Positions 56,288-64,000 of a stretch of DNA of 64,000 bases are shown here, piece after piece. Origin of the DNA: JAPOXR01 sp965221815 (GTDB lineage: Bacteria > Pseudomonadota > Alphaproteobacteria > Rhodobacterales > Rhodobacteraceae). Location of the stretch: NCBI GenBank assembly GCA_965221815.1, contig OZ244915.1, forward strand, positions 2,480,001 to 2,544,000. Direction: 5' to 3'. The position numbers and the translations under genes were made by a program. Within the stretch, counting starts at the first letter, position 1, and every line of letters starts with the position of its first letter. The notes under the pieces were generated by a model. The model did no database searches, was not told where the DNA came from, and worked only from the letters and a program-made list of their open reading frames with translations.

Positions 56288-56291
56288 GGCG

Positions 56292-57569
56292 ATGGACGTT
56301 GCAATCCTTTTCACTGTTTTCATTTGTGGTCTCGCCGTCGGCATTCCCGTGGCCATCACGCTCGGTCTGTCTTCGCTTGCTTATCTGGCATATTCAGGCG
56401 TGCCGAACGTGGTCATGCCCCAGAAAATGTATGCTGGCATGGATGTCTTCGTCCTTTTGTCCATTCCGGGTTTTATTCTGGCCGGCAATCTGATGAACCG
56501 GGGTGGCATCACCGAACGAATCATCCGTTTTGCCAATTCCATTGTCGGCTGGATTCGAGGCGGTCTCGGGTTGACGAATATCGCCGCTTCGATGCTCTTC
56601 GGCGGCATCACCGGCACTGCGGTAGCTGACGCCGCATCGCTTGGTGGGGTTCTCATCCCCGGGATGAAGAAAGCGGGCTACCCTGCCGATTTTTCCGCTG
56701 CCGTGACCGCCGCCTCCTCGACCGTCGGTCCGATCATCCCACCCTCGGTTCCGATGATCATCGTCGGGGCGCTGTCGGGGATATCGGTGGGCCGAATGTT
56801 TCTTGCCGGAGCCGTTCCGGGCATTCTGATGGGGCTGGCAATGATGGTCACGGCTTACATCATAGCCGTGCGCAAAGGTTTTCCCCGGCAACCCTGGCAG
56901 GGATTCAGGGAAGTCCTCCTGTCTTTCGGCAGCGCAATCTGGGCCATTGCCATGACATTTCTGATCATTTACGGTCTGTTGTCCGGCCTCGCCACGCCCA
57001 CGGAAACAGCGGTGGTGGCCAGCGTTTACGCATTCATCGTCGGCGCTTTTATTTACCGGGAATTGCCACTCCGCGCGGTCCCGCGCATCGTGACAGACAG
57101 TGCGGTGTCCGCCGCCGGTATTCTGGCGCTGGTGGGGTTCGCCAATGTGTTCGGCTGGATCCTGGTCTCCGAGCGCATTCCGCAAACCATTGCCTCCAGT
57201 GTCCTCTCCTTCACAGAGAACAAGTTTCTGGTCATTTTGCTGATCAACCTGCTCCTGCTGTTTGTCGGAATGTTCATGGAGACGATCGCCGCACTCATCA
57301 TTCTTTTCGTACCGCTGCTCTCGCTGGCCGAAGCCGTCGGGATTGACCCCCTGCATTTCGCCACCTTTGCAGTCCTCAATCTCATGGTCGGACTGACGAC
57401 CCCACCTGTTGGTGTCTGTCTTTTCGTCTGTTCCAACATCGCACAGTTACCATTGGGACCTGTCGTCCGTGCCATTCTGCCTTTTCTCTTGACCAATATT
57501 CTGGTGCTTCTCGCGGTCTCTTACTTTCCACCACTGGCCACTTGGCTGCCAAATCTCGTGATTCGCTGA
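56292..57569 (+). CDS. dctM: TRAP transporter large permease (DctM)
   Basis: 425 residues, about twelve membrane helices, with GGITGTAVADAASLGGVLIP and GLTTPPVGVCLF, conserved in the sodium-coupled transport subunit. It follows dctQ by 4 bases and precedes the dehydrogenase gene by 13. Length is normal. Together the three proteins import one anionic substrate across the inner membrane using a sodium gradient. Confidence 0.93.
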   Translation: MDVAILFTVFICGLAVGIPVAITLGLSSLAYLAYSGVPNVVMPQKMYAGMDVFVLLSIPGFILAGNLMNRGGITERIIRFANSIVGWIRGGLGLTNIAASMLFGGITGTAVADAASLGGVLIPGMKKAGYPADFSAAVTAASSTVGPIIPPSVPMIIVGALSGISVGRMFLAGAVPGILMGLAMMVTAYIIAVRKGFPRQPWQGFREVLLSFGSAIWAIAMTFLIIYGLLSGLATPTETAVVASVYAFIVGAFIYRELPLRAVPRIVTDSAVSAAGILALVGFANVFGWILVSERIPQTIASSVLSFTENKFLVILLINLLLLFVGMFMETIAALIILFVPLLSLAEAVGIDPLHFATFAVLNLMVGLTTPPVGVCLFVCSNIAQLPLGPVVRAILPFLLTNILVLLAVSYFPPLATWLPNLVIR

Positions 57570-57582
57570 ACCGGACAAGCCC

Positions 57583-58635
57583 ATGAAATCCCGCGTCTGC
57601 CGCCTGCACGGACAAAATGATCTGCGGATTGAAACCGTCGACGTCATCCAACCCGGCGCCGGTCAAGTCCTGGTCGCCGTTCATGCCGGCGGCATCTGTG
57701 GTTCCGATCTGCATTATGTGAATGAGGGTGGAATCGGCGCGGTCCGGGTACGGGAGCCGATCATTCTCGGGCATGAGGTATCCGGTCAGGTACTCGCTCT
57801 TGGCAAGGGAGTTGAGGGGTTGGCCCCGGGGACCCAGGTCGCGATCAATCCCAGCAGGCCGTGCGGAACCTGTTCTTTTTGCACCAAGAAAATGAAAATG
57901 CATTGCCTGAGCATGCGCTTCAATGGATCGGCAGCGCGATTGCCCCATGACCAGGGCCTGTTCCGCGACAAAGCGGTCATTGATGCCGCTCAGTGCCTCC
58001 CCCTTCCCGAAGACGTAAACATGGTCGCTGCCGCCTGCTCCGAACCGCTCGCGGTCTGCCTGCATGCGATGAAAATATCCGGCGGCGTCCATGGCAAGCG
58101 GGTCCTGATTACCGGGGCTGGCGCGATCGGCAGTCTTTGCGTGGCCGCCGCCGCGGCCGCCGGGGCGGCGGAGATCGTCATCACCGACCTCCATGACGAA
58201 CCGCTGGCCACTGCGATGAAAATGGGGGCCTCCCGGGTGATCAATATTTGCCGTGATGCGGCGAAGATGGACGTCTACGCAAAGGATAAAGGTTATTTCC
58301 ACCTTGCCTTTGAATGCTCAGCTGCAGCCTCAGCAATCCGCAGTGCCATTGCAATGCTGCGTCCGCGCGGTGTCCTGATCCAGGTCGGTGTCGCCGGTGA
58401 TACACCGGTTCCCATCAACGCCTTGGTCGCCAAGGAAATCCGTGTCCAGGGCTCATACCGCTTTCACGACGAGTTCGCCGAAGCCGTCGGGGCGATCATC
58501 TCAGGACGGATTAATGTCTCTCCGATCATGTCCCTGCGCTACCCTCTGGAGGATGCCAACGCGGCTTTCACCGCCGCCGCCGACCGAACCCGCACGGTGA
58601 GAGTCCACCTGACGTTCGAGGCGGGATCAGTTTGA
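57583..58635 (+). CDS. Zinc-dependent L-idonate/L-gulonate 5-dehydrogenase-like
   Basis: A 350-residue medium-chain dehydrogenase: catalytic zinc site GGICGSDLHY and GHEVSGQV, structural zinc CGTCSFCTKKMKMHC, and Rossmann GAGAIGSL. It is most like L-idonate 5-dehydrogenase (IdnD). In this neighbourhood L-gulonate 5-dehydrogenase is an attractive alternative because its product, D-fructuronate, is the substrate of UxuB. It is last in the gntR-dctPQM operon. Confidence 0.85.
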   Translation: MKSRVCRLHGQNDLRIETVDVIQPGAGQVLVAVHAGGICGSDLHYVNEGGIGAVRVREPIILGHEVSGQVLALGKGVEGLAPGTQVAINPSRPCGTCSFCTKKMKMHCLSMRFNGSAARLPHDQGLFRDKAVIDAAQCLPLPEDVNMVAAACSEPLAVCLHAMKISGGVHGKRVLITGAGAIGSLCVAAAAAAGAAEIVITDLHDEPLATAMKMGASRVINICRDAAKMDVYAKDKGYFHLAFECSAAASAIRSAIAMLRPRGVLIQVGVAGDTPVPINALVAKEIRVQGSYRFHDEFAEAVGAIISGRINVSPIMSLRYPLEDANAAFTAAADRTRTVRVHLTFEAGSV

Positions 58636-58836
58636 GAATCATCGCTGCGAGTCATGTCATGGTTGCGCGTGTTCCGGCGGCGGGCGAGCCTGACCGATGG
58701 AGTTTCGCTGAGAACAGACCCTGATCTGAACTTCACGGCTGAAAAGGCCTGTTTCGGGTCGACCATAGATGAGTGCAGGATATCACGCTGATAGGGTGTC
58801 CCTGATCAAACATATCTGAGTTTCTGAGCGGCGGCG

Positions 58837-59235
58837 CTAAATCGGCCAAATTCTCTGAACATCAAAGACGTCAAAGGCATCATCCACGCTGACCAATCCC
58901 AAATTTTCGATCAGACTCTGTGCCGCCAGCATCCGATCAAACGGGTCGCGATGCGGATTATCAAAGGAACCTGCCTTACTTGCGTGTTTAACTGAAATCG
59001 GTAGCGTCATCATGGACAGCTCCGATATATAATAGTTTGGCCGTTTTACGATATCGTCGACGCCAAGCAGTTTGCCCAAACGCGATTTGGTCGCGATTTC
59101 CCAAATCGACGCGGAGCTCACATACACATCACGAGACGGGTTTGCAATCAGATCCACTGTTGCGACTGGCATGTGCTTGGTATCGCCTAAGGCAAACCAG
59201 ATCAATGCATGTGTATCAAGCAGAAGACCCGTCAT
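58837..59235 (-). CDS. vapC: VapC-type PIN toxin
   Basis: A 132-residue PIN RNase starting MTGLLLDTHALIWFALGD, with acidic residues at D7 and in SIWEIATKSRLGKL and RDPFDRMLAAQ, typical for VapC. The start ATG 59235 overlaps the antitoxin stop by 4 bases. It seems intact. The family cleaves tRNA or rRNA. Confidence 0.9.
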   Translation of the reverse strand: MTGLLLDTHALIWFALGDTKHMPVATVDLIANPSRDVYVSSASIWEIATKSRLGKLLGVDDIVKRPNYYISELSMMTLPISVKHASKAGSFDNPHRDPFDRMLAAQSLIENLGLVSVDDAFDVFDVQRIWPI

Positions 59236-59459
59236 CCGCCTTCCCAATAACGAAGTTCATCCGACCCTAACGATTTCAAAACATCCCCCTTTGCTTCCAG
59301 ATCTTCGAACCGACCGAAGTGCCGTTTTCCGCGGCTTGTGACAGGAACCAAGCGCACGGCCGGCTTTCCACGTCGCGCGATCACTACCTCTTCACCGGCT
59401 TCTGCACGTAAGATCAAATCTGACAGCGTTGTTTTTGCAGTATGAACATTGACCTGCAT
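59232..59459 (-). CDS. vapB: Phd/YefM-type antitoxin (VapB)
   Basis: 75 residues with the Phd fold: VNVHTAKTTLSDLILRAEAG, then EVVIARRGKPAVRLVPV. It binds VapC and represses the operon. Upstream lies an 18-base perfect palindrome (59481-59498), a likely operator. It overlaps vapC by 4 bases. Confidence 0.9.
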   Translation of the reverse strand: MQVNVHTAKTTLSDLILRAEAGEEVVIARRGKPAVRLVPVTSRGKRHFGRFEDLEAKGDVLKSLGSDELRYWEGG

Positions 59460-59480
59460 CGGATTCTCCCTGCTTATCGT

Positions 59481-59498
59481 TAGCTAGATATCTAGCTA
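59481..59498. promoter_or_regulatory. Perfect 18-bp palindrome, likely VapBC operator
   Basis: TAGCTAGATATCTAGCTA is identical to its reverse complement and is 22 bases upstream of vapB. Antitoxins of this family bind such palindromes. Confidence 0.7.
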
Positions 59499-59639
59499 TA
59501 AAAGGGAAGGCATTCAAGCCTAGACGTTTAACCCACCTTTAACATTTTTTCGTTCGAAACGGTGATTTTTCGGTGATTGCTGGATTGCCGACTCAACACC
59601 GGTTGGAAACTTTTTGTGGATTTCCGATTGTCGTGTCAT

Positions 59640-59954
59640 TGTCTTTCCCTGTCCCCTTGCGGCCCCCTCCTGACCCATCTTGGAGTGGGGGTCCTGTTCA
59701 TGCGGGCCACACAGACCGGCACCACGCCGGACGGATCCCGGCGGATCGCCACCCAGCTGCTGCGCAAACAGGGGGCCTCACCGGCGGCCGGTGAGGGCGT
59801 CTGGGCGGAGGTGGATCTCGCATCGGCGGTGGACAGTGACCCTGTCGCGGTGGGTGTCGAACATGCTGCATGGGCGGCCCTTGAGCAGCTGGATCTGCCG
59901 GCTCTGTTGCGGCAGCTGAGGTTCAACCGGCGGCCGCTCTGCGGGGCCCTGGGA
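59640..59954 (+). pseudogene. IS1634-like transposase N-terminal remnant
   Basis: The frame contains LLRKQGASPAAGEGVWAEV, then DSDPVAVGVEHAAWAALEQL and LPALLRQLRFNRRPL, which resembles the start of IS1634/IS4-type transposases before the DDE core. It is cut by the repeat at 59955. The core and C-terminus are absent. Confidence 0.5.
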
Positions 59955-60056
59955 TGTGGCGCGTCAATCAACCTGAGAATTGGCGACAAACAGGGTGAGA
60001 ATCCTGGGGAGCGGCGGATGCTGCCCCTCTCCCCGCGGGGAGAGGGGCAGAAAAAT
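59955..60056 (-). repeat. Hairpin-plus-tail repeat, copy 2
   Basis: Inverted relative to 30775-30873: GCGCGTCAATC, a tail with GGGTGAGAATC, then the hairpin CCCCTCTCCCCGCGGGGAGAGGGG at about 60023-60050 (given in two arms: CCCCTCTCCCC and GGGGAGAGGGG). Confidence 0.7.
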
Positions 60057-60597
60057 TCCGTAAGACGCCCCGTTTGATGTCTGTGACCGTTCGGGCGCAA
60101 AGCTGCCATCCTTCATTCCAATAGGGAGAGCCGCAGGCCCGGGCGCCATATGACTGACACACAAACGAGGCTTTTCATGAGTTATCGAAATACACACACA
60201 ACGGAAAGTGCTGCGGCCAAGGCGGGTTTCAGCACGGCGACGGGTGATCGGATCAACCAGGACGGTCGGCTGCCGTCGCAGAAGGCCCAGCCGCGTGGTC
60301 GGCGGCGGACCGTGAGCTGTTGCGTCGGTCAGTTCGGGGATGTTGCCTGTATCGACCCCATCACCGGGCAGTGTCGCCCAGACGCTTGAAGTCGCTCTTC
60401 TGTGCTTCCGTCAAAGGCGGGAGCCTATCGCGCTTTTCCCATGGCATGATGCACCCAGCGTCCTCGATTGCGTCTTGTCGCGGATCGAAGGGGTCGCATT
60501 TCTTCACAGGATTTCAGAGACGTATCCTTTCTTGCCACACCAAATTTCTGTTGTGCCCGCTAATCTCCTGAACCAGATTCATTGTCGGGAGATACCG
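60057..60597. other. Region upstream of dotD with an istA relic
   Basis: Apart from the relic at 60150-60310 no gene is seen. GGGAGA lies just before the dotD GTG. Confidence 0.5.
60150..60310 (+). pseudogene. IS21-type IstA N-terminal relic
   Basis: The translated piece MTDTQTRLFMSYRNTHTTES, then AAKAGFSTATGDRINQDGRLPSQK, matches the helix-turn-helix start of one IstA subgroup. The frame degrades after about 60310, and nothing of the catalytic core remains. Confidence 0.55.
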
Positions 60598-61089
60598 GTG
60601 AGAATTTCTCAATTCAGCGGCATAAGACGGCTTATGGTCATGGTGATCCTGATAGTATCAGCGTGCACGGCGTCACGAGATGTCAACGAAGATCCTGATT
60701 CCGAGATCGACGCCATCCTCGCCGCGGCAATGGCAGCCACGGCGCGCGCCAGCCAGACTGTGGCCGAGATCGAAAAACGAAGGGTGGATTTTCCCGCCAC
60801 ACCAGCTGTCGATGATGGGGATTCGCATGAAATTCAATCATCGGCTGGGCCCATCAAGATCAACTGGAATGGACCCGTTGAACCCCTGGTCAAAGGTTTG
60901 GCAGATTTTGCTGACTATCGGTTTCTCGTGATCGGTCCGCACCCGGCAAATCCGGTTTGGCTATCGGTATCCGGTGAATTCGAGAACCCGATCATTGCGA
61001 TCCCGACACTGAACGACTCTGTTTATGGTCACGCACAAATCACGGCCGATAACAAGGAACGCTTGATCACAATTGAATACAGCAGTTAA
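60598..61089 (+). CDS. dotD: DotD-like outer-membrane lipoprotein of type IVB secretion
   Basis: 163 residues from GTG 60598, preceded by GGGAGA at good spacing. The N-terminus has a lipobox (LIVSAC, Cys at about 22). A helical segment (AAAMAATARASQTVAEIEKR) and a late domain with PVEPLVKGLADFADYRFLVIG and SVYGHAQITADN match DotD/TraH, which helps place the DotC-DotH core in the outer membrane. The usual length is about 160. It overlaps dotC by 17 bases. A longer upstream frame is unlikely. Confidence 0.85.
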   Translation: MRISQFSGIRRLMVMVILIVSACTASRDVNEDPDSEIDAILAAAMAATARASQTVAEIEKRRVDFPATPAVDDGDSHEIQSSAGPIKINWNGPVEPLVKGLADFADYRFLVIGPHPANPVWLSVSGEFENPIIAIPTLNDSVYGHAQITADNKERLITIEYSS

Positions 61090-61957
61090 GACATTCTGCA
61101 AATCCGGTTTGGCCCTCGTGTTTGCCCTTGCGCTCAAGGCCTGCGGCGGTGCGGATCAGCATGATCCGGCTGTCATGCCGGCCATGCTGGGCGGACAGGA
61201 TCAATTGGCGGCAGACGTGACAGCACCTGCCAGTCTTGATGAAATCAGCGCCATTTCGACAAACAGTGGGATGCACCACGTTGCCGCGCACGCACGCGCA
61301 CGCGTTCTGCGCAATGAGGCGATGCGTTTTGGTAGCCAGCACGGATTCACCAGGAGAAGCTGGGAAATTCGCCGCAAGCTCGAGACGTACAGCACAGAAT
61401 TGTCAGCAATCTATGATTTTAGCCGTGTGACGATGCCGGCTCCGCAACGCACCGGATATCTGCTGCCGCCAGTGATCGTACACGCCCGGCATGCTTTCGA
61501 AATGACTCCGGAGCGAAATACAGTCTCTGCCGCTGATGAGATTTATACGATTCTACGCAGCGGTACTTTTTCACCAACTCCGCCCTCCTGGCGTGATTAT
61601 CTGTTGTTCGAAACTGAAAATGCAGCGACACACCACAACGGCCTGCGACCCGTGCGCACAGAGAATGAACGCAAGCAGCGGGATACCTGGATCAGACAGG
61701 GGTGGATAGCCGGCCAGAGGTTGGCCGATGCGGAACTTGAACTCAGAATTCGCCGGTTGCGGCGGGATTTTGAAGGCATGCTGGAATATCGCAGACTCTT
61801 GTCACACGGAATGATCCGTCCTCCGGAAATCGACTCTGCGACATTCGGCGTGACTGGTGAGCCGGGAACACTGCGTATCGGCGATCGGACTACAAGGATT
61901 ATCGAACGGTCTGACTTTCTCCGGAACCCGCTCCAATGGAAGATTGTCGCTGAATGA
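61073..61957 (+). CDS. dotC: DotC-like lipoprotein of type IVB secretion
   Basis: 294 residues from TTG 61073 with a signal segment and a Cys after LALKA (unusual Lys at -2 of the lipobox). Conserved DotC/TraI phrases: VLRNEAMRFGSQHGFTRRSW, LPPVIVHARHAFE, PPSWRDYLLFE, IRQGWIAGQRLADAELEL and LLSHGMIRPPE. DotC works with DotD and DotH in the outer-membrane complex. It lies between dotD and dotB, in the same order as in Legionella dotDCB and IncI traHIJ. Confidence 0.88.
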   Translation: MNTAVKTFCKSGLALVFALALKACGGADQHDPAVMPAMLGGQDQLAADVTAPASLDEISAISTNSGMHHVAAHARARVLRNEAMRFGSQHGFTRRSWEIRRKLETYSTELSAIYDFSRVTMPAPQRTGYLLPPVIVHARHAFEMTPERNTVSAADEIYTILRSGTFSPTPPSWRDYLLFETENAATHHNGLRPVRTENERKQRDTWIRQGWIAGQRLADAELELRIRRLRRDFEGMLEYRRLLSHGMIRPPEIDSATFGVTGEPGTLRIGDRTTRIIERSDFLRNPLQWKIVAE

Positions 61958-62155
61958 TGCCGAATCCGCGATGCTGGCGCACAGTGCTATCCTCTTCTTG
62001 GCAACTGGTGCACCCATACAATCGACAGGTTGCACAATTCACGCCTCACCGATCGGTCTGCCGGATGAACGACCAGGGGTGCCGGCTGGTTGATGCGATT
62101 GCAGGACGTCGACCCCAAAGACCTCCGGCTGGCAACGAATAAGGATTCGACCCTT

Positions 62156-63430
62156 ATGTTCAATGACTTAGGATCTGACAATTCATCTGTAAGCCAGATG
62201 GATTTACCCGTTTCTCAAATCCTGCAACTGCAATTTGATGATCAATCCGGAACAGCGACTTGCAGTTGGTCACTGGACGGGCGCATTTCACCTGCACTCT
62301 TCCGTCAATTCATTCAGTCCGCTGCATACGCCAAAGCCTCAGATGTGACGCTGCAGTCAAACGCACAACCCCGTATCGAAGTTTGCGGAAAGCTGTATCG
62401 GCTTGAAGGCCGTGCATGGTCCGCGGCCGAGATCGAAAGCATACTGGAAGAAACCTATGGTGCCGCGAGTGGCGCTGCCGAAATCAGGGGACAAAAGACA
62501 CTCGATTACTCCTATGAAATTCCCTGTTCGGAACGGCCAAAACAGAGATTTCGTGTCAACGCGACGGGCATTCATGGCCCCAGCGGATTCGACATCGAAA
62601 TCACCCTGCGCAGACTCCCGGATGATCCCCCACAACCAAGCGAAGTGGGACTCGAATCCAAGGATATCAGGCTCATGACACCGGACTCGGGATTGGTGAT
62701 ATTTGCCGGTGCGACCGGTAGCGGCAAATCAACCACCATGGCGGCACTCACCGTGTATCATCTGCAAAACAGCACCCGCCCGGTAAAGATAGTCGACATC
62801 CAGGCCCCGATTGAATTCACCTACATGACCACATGCCGCGAGGGATGTTCAGCATCAATGATCGGCCAATCGGAAATCGGACGACATCTTCCGGACTTTG
62901 CTGCGGGCGTGAGATCCGCACTGCGTCGTAAACCACATATCATCATGGTCGGCGAAGCTCGTGACCGGGAAACGATTTCAGCTTCACTGGAAGCCGCATT
63001 GACCGGTCATCTCGTCTACACAACAACGCATGCAGGGTCGGTTGATGAATGCCTCCGGCGGCTGTTGGCAGTTTATACAGTTTCCGAACGCCGTCATCGT
63101 GCAATTGATCTGGCCACCAGTTTGCGATTTATCATGGTTCAGAAACTTCTCCCTCTCCGTTCTGGAAAGGGCCAAACAGCATTGCGAGAATGGATGTCTT
63201 TTGACAGCGGCGTACGCGAAACACTGCTTCCAATTCCCAGTCGGAAATGGCCGCTCCGCATACGCGACTGCATGCAAGGACGAATCAGTCAGTTCGGGTC
63301 GCATTGTGACTCACGGAGCTTTCAGCAATCAGCGCGCCAACTCCTGGAGGCAGGGTTGATCACGCAGGAAGCCGCGGAACACTATGCGGCACCCTGGCAC
63401 GACCAAGCCAGAGATGAAACAAAATGGTGA
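62156..63430 (+). CDS. dotB: DotB-like secretion ATPase
   Basis: A hexameric PilT/VirB11-type ATPase of about 424 residues. Walker A GATGSGKSTT, an Asp-box-like IQAPIEFTYMT (Gln in place of the usual Glu), Walker B KPHIIMVGEARDRE and His-box TGHLVYTTTHAGS are present. ATG 62156 has AAGGA about 10 bases upstream; the frame extends to 62090. It powers substrate delivery at the cytoplasmic face of the Dot/Icm machine. The end overlaps icmT by 7 bases. No frameshift is seen, so the locus seems functional. Confidence 0.9.
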   Translation: MFNDLGSDNSSVSQMDLPVSQILQLQFDDQSGTATCSWSLDGRISPALFRQFIQSAAYAKASDVTLQSNAQPRIEVCGKLYRLEGRAWSAAEIESILEETYGAASGAAEIRGQKTLDYSYEIPCSERPKQRFRVNATGIHGPSGFDIEITLRRLPDDPPQPSEVGLESKDIRLMTPDSGLVIFAGATGSGKSTTMAALTVYHLQNSTRPVKIVDIQAPIEFTYMTTCREGCSASMIGQSEIGRHLPDFAAGVRSALRRKPHIIMVGEARDRETISASLEAALTGHLVYTTTHAGSVDECLRRLLAVYTVSERRHRAIDLATSLRFIMVQKLLPLRSGKGQTALREWMSFDSGVRETLLPIPSRKWPLRIRDCMQGRISQFGSHCDSRSFQQSARQLLEAGLITQEAAEHYAAPWHDQARDETKW

Positions 63431-63732
63431 TGTTTGGCGAACGAAATTACTGGCGCGACACGCAGCGGCCTGCACGCTTTTTGTGTTTTGATGCGCGGAT
63501 TGCCATCTTTATCGGCCTTGCCCTGCTGCATTTTCGACCATGGACCTTGATGCTGCTGACAGCGGCCGCTGTGGTTTTTCTGTGGATGGATTGGAAAGGT
63601 ATCAATCCTGCCAACAGTTTCCGCCATATTCGCACGTTCCTTGCCGGTCCCATCATTTTGGCGCGACCCAGAAGAGAAATGCGCCATCCCATCGACTATG
63701 GATTTGAGTTCCAATCGCGTCACGCAGACTGA
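63424..63732 (+). CDS. icmT: IcmT-like inner-membrane protein
   Basis: 102 residues with a start like IcmT/TraK (MFGERNYWRDTQRPARFLCFDARI), two hydrophobic segments (IAIFIGLALLHF and LMLLTAAAVVFLW) and a late FLAGPIILARPRRE. IcmT is a small Dot/Icm membrane component needed for pore formation and export in Legionella. It overlaps dotB by 7 bases. Short size makes the assignment less certain than for its neighbours, but order supports it. Confidence 0.8.
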   Translation: MVMFGERNYWRDTQRPARFLCFDARIAIFIGLALLHFRPWTLMLLTAAAVVFLWMDWKGINPANSFRHIRTFLAGPIILARPRREMRHPIDYGFEFQSRHAD

Positions 63733-64000
63733 TGCGTGTTATACGATATTCCGGCACCCACATTCCGACCTGTTTAACAAACTGTACACAAGATCCCCCA
63801 CGTTGATGACGCGCCAAAACTTTCGTGGAAATGGTATGATTCGGGTTAAGTCCTCTCATGCAAAATCAACATGCTGTCCATTTCCAAGCCACGAAGACAA
63901 TCGCACGTCTTTCGCCAGCATCGACCCTCAGCGTCTCCGGGGTTGTCTCGACCGGCGGCCTTACCGACACCCGAACCGGATCAGAGGTTTGCGCGTCGTT
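63733..64000 (+). other. Window end with a possible next gene
   Basis: Two plus-strand frames are open to the end: from ATG 63858 (MQNQHAVHFQATKTIARLSP) and from ATG 63808 (MTRQNFRGNGMIRVKSSHAK). I cannot choose between them or name either; one may be the next gene of the secretion locus. Confidence 0.3.

Noticed and set aside
56394..57356. A 320-codon minus-strand open frame over the TRAP permease
   Set aside because: It is a shadow of dctM, which has clear family motifs; the translated product is a Gly/Asp/Arg-rich artefact.

Overview
The window looks like an alphaproteobacterial chromosome with a very heavy load of insertion sequences and decaying accessory genes. The group assignment is an inference from rpsO-pnp, dapB, galE, zapE, a TRAP hexuronate locus, base composition and the IS families; no rRNA or taxonomic marker is present. 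Many accessory genes carry single frameshifts, nonsense codons or IS insertions. Together with a Dot/Icm-type secretion locus, this suggests a host-associated or recently bottlenecked lineage.

Layout. 1-8.6 kb is nested transposons: an ISKra4 remnant, an IS110 gene split by a Tn5-like IS4 element whose transposase carries an N-terminal DruA/DUF4338 domain, and inside that transposase a 990-bp non-autonomous element with 8-bp target duplications. The 990-bp element carries an exported-protein gene behind a 20-base homopolymer, a strong phase-variation candidate. A decayed IS21 element follows. 8.6-12.4 kb is an AT-richer glycosyltransferase cluster (GT11 and GT10 fucosyltransferases, a DXD transferase and a GT25 transferase). 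12.6-13.8 kb holds IS debris and 13.9-15.7 kb holds galE and dapB.

16.4-22.0 kb holds a PHP-SMC ATPase gene plus an AlbA_2/HATPase gene. The ATPase gene is interrupted by a full IS110. A second, intact pair of the same type lies in the opposite orientation at 32.0-35.8 kb. Between them are a MntA/HepT pair in which HepT is fused to ankyrin repeats, a TIR-domain protein, a second MntA with a broken HepT-ankyrin gene, HigBA, and the rpsO-pnp housekeeping pair. This is a defence-island-like region. Two short palindromic repeat families recur here.

36-50.6 kb mixes toxin-antitoxin debris (frameshifted RelE, nonsense-mutated DUF4411 PIN, HipA remnant), zapE, an ImmA/IrrE regulator-protease, secreted proteins of unknown function, a protein with a DnaA domain IV-like DNA-binding region, and a divergent tyrosine recombinase.

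51-58.6 kb is a coherent sugar-acid catabolic locus: uxuB-uxuA diverge from gntR, a three-component TRAP transporter and a polyol/aldonate dehydrogenase. A plausible route is L-gulonate (or L-idonate) uptake, oxidation to D-fructuronate, reduction to D-mannonate and dehydration to 2-keto-3-deoxygluconate. VapBC follows. The window ends in dotD-dotC-dotB-icmT, the start of a type IVB (Dot/Icm or IncI Tra-like) secretion locus in the same gene order as traHIJK of IncI plasmids.
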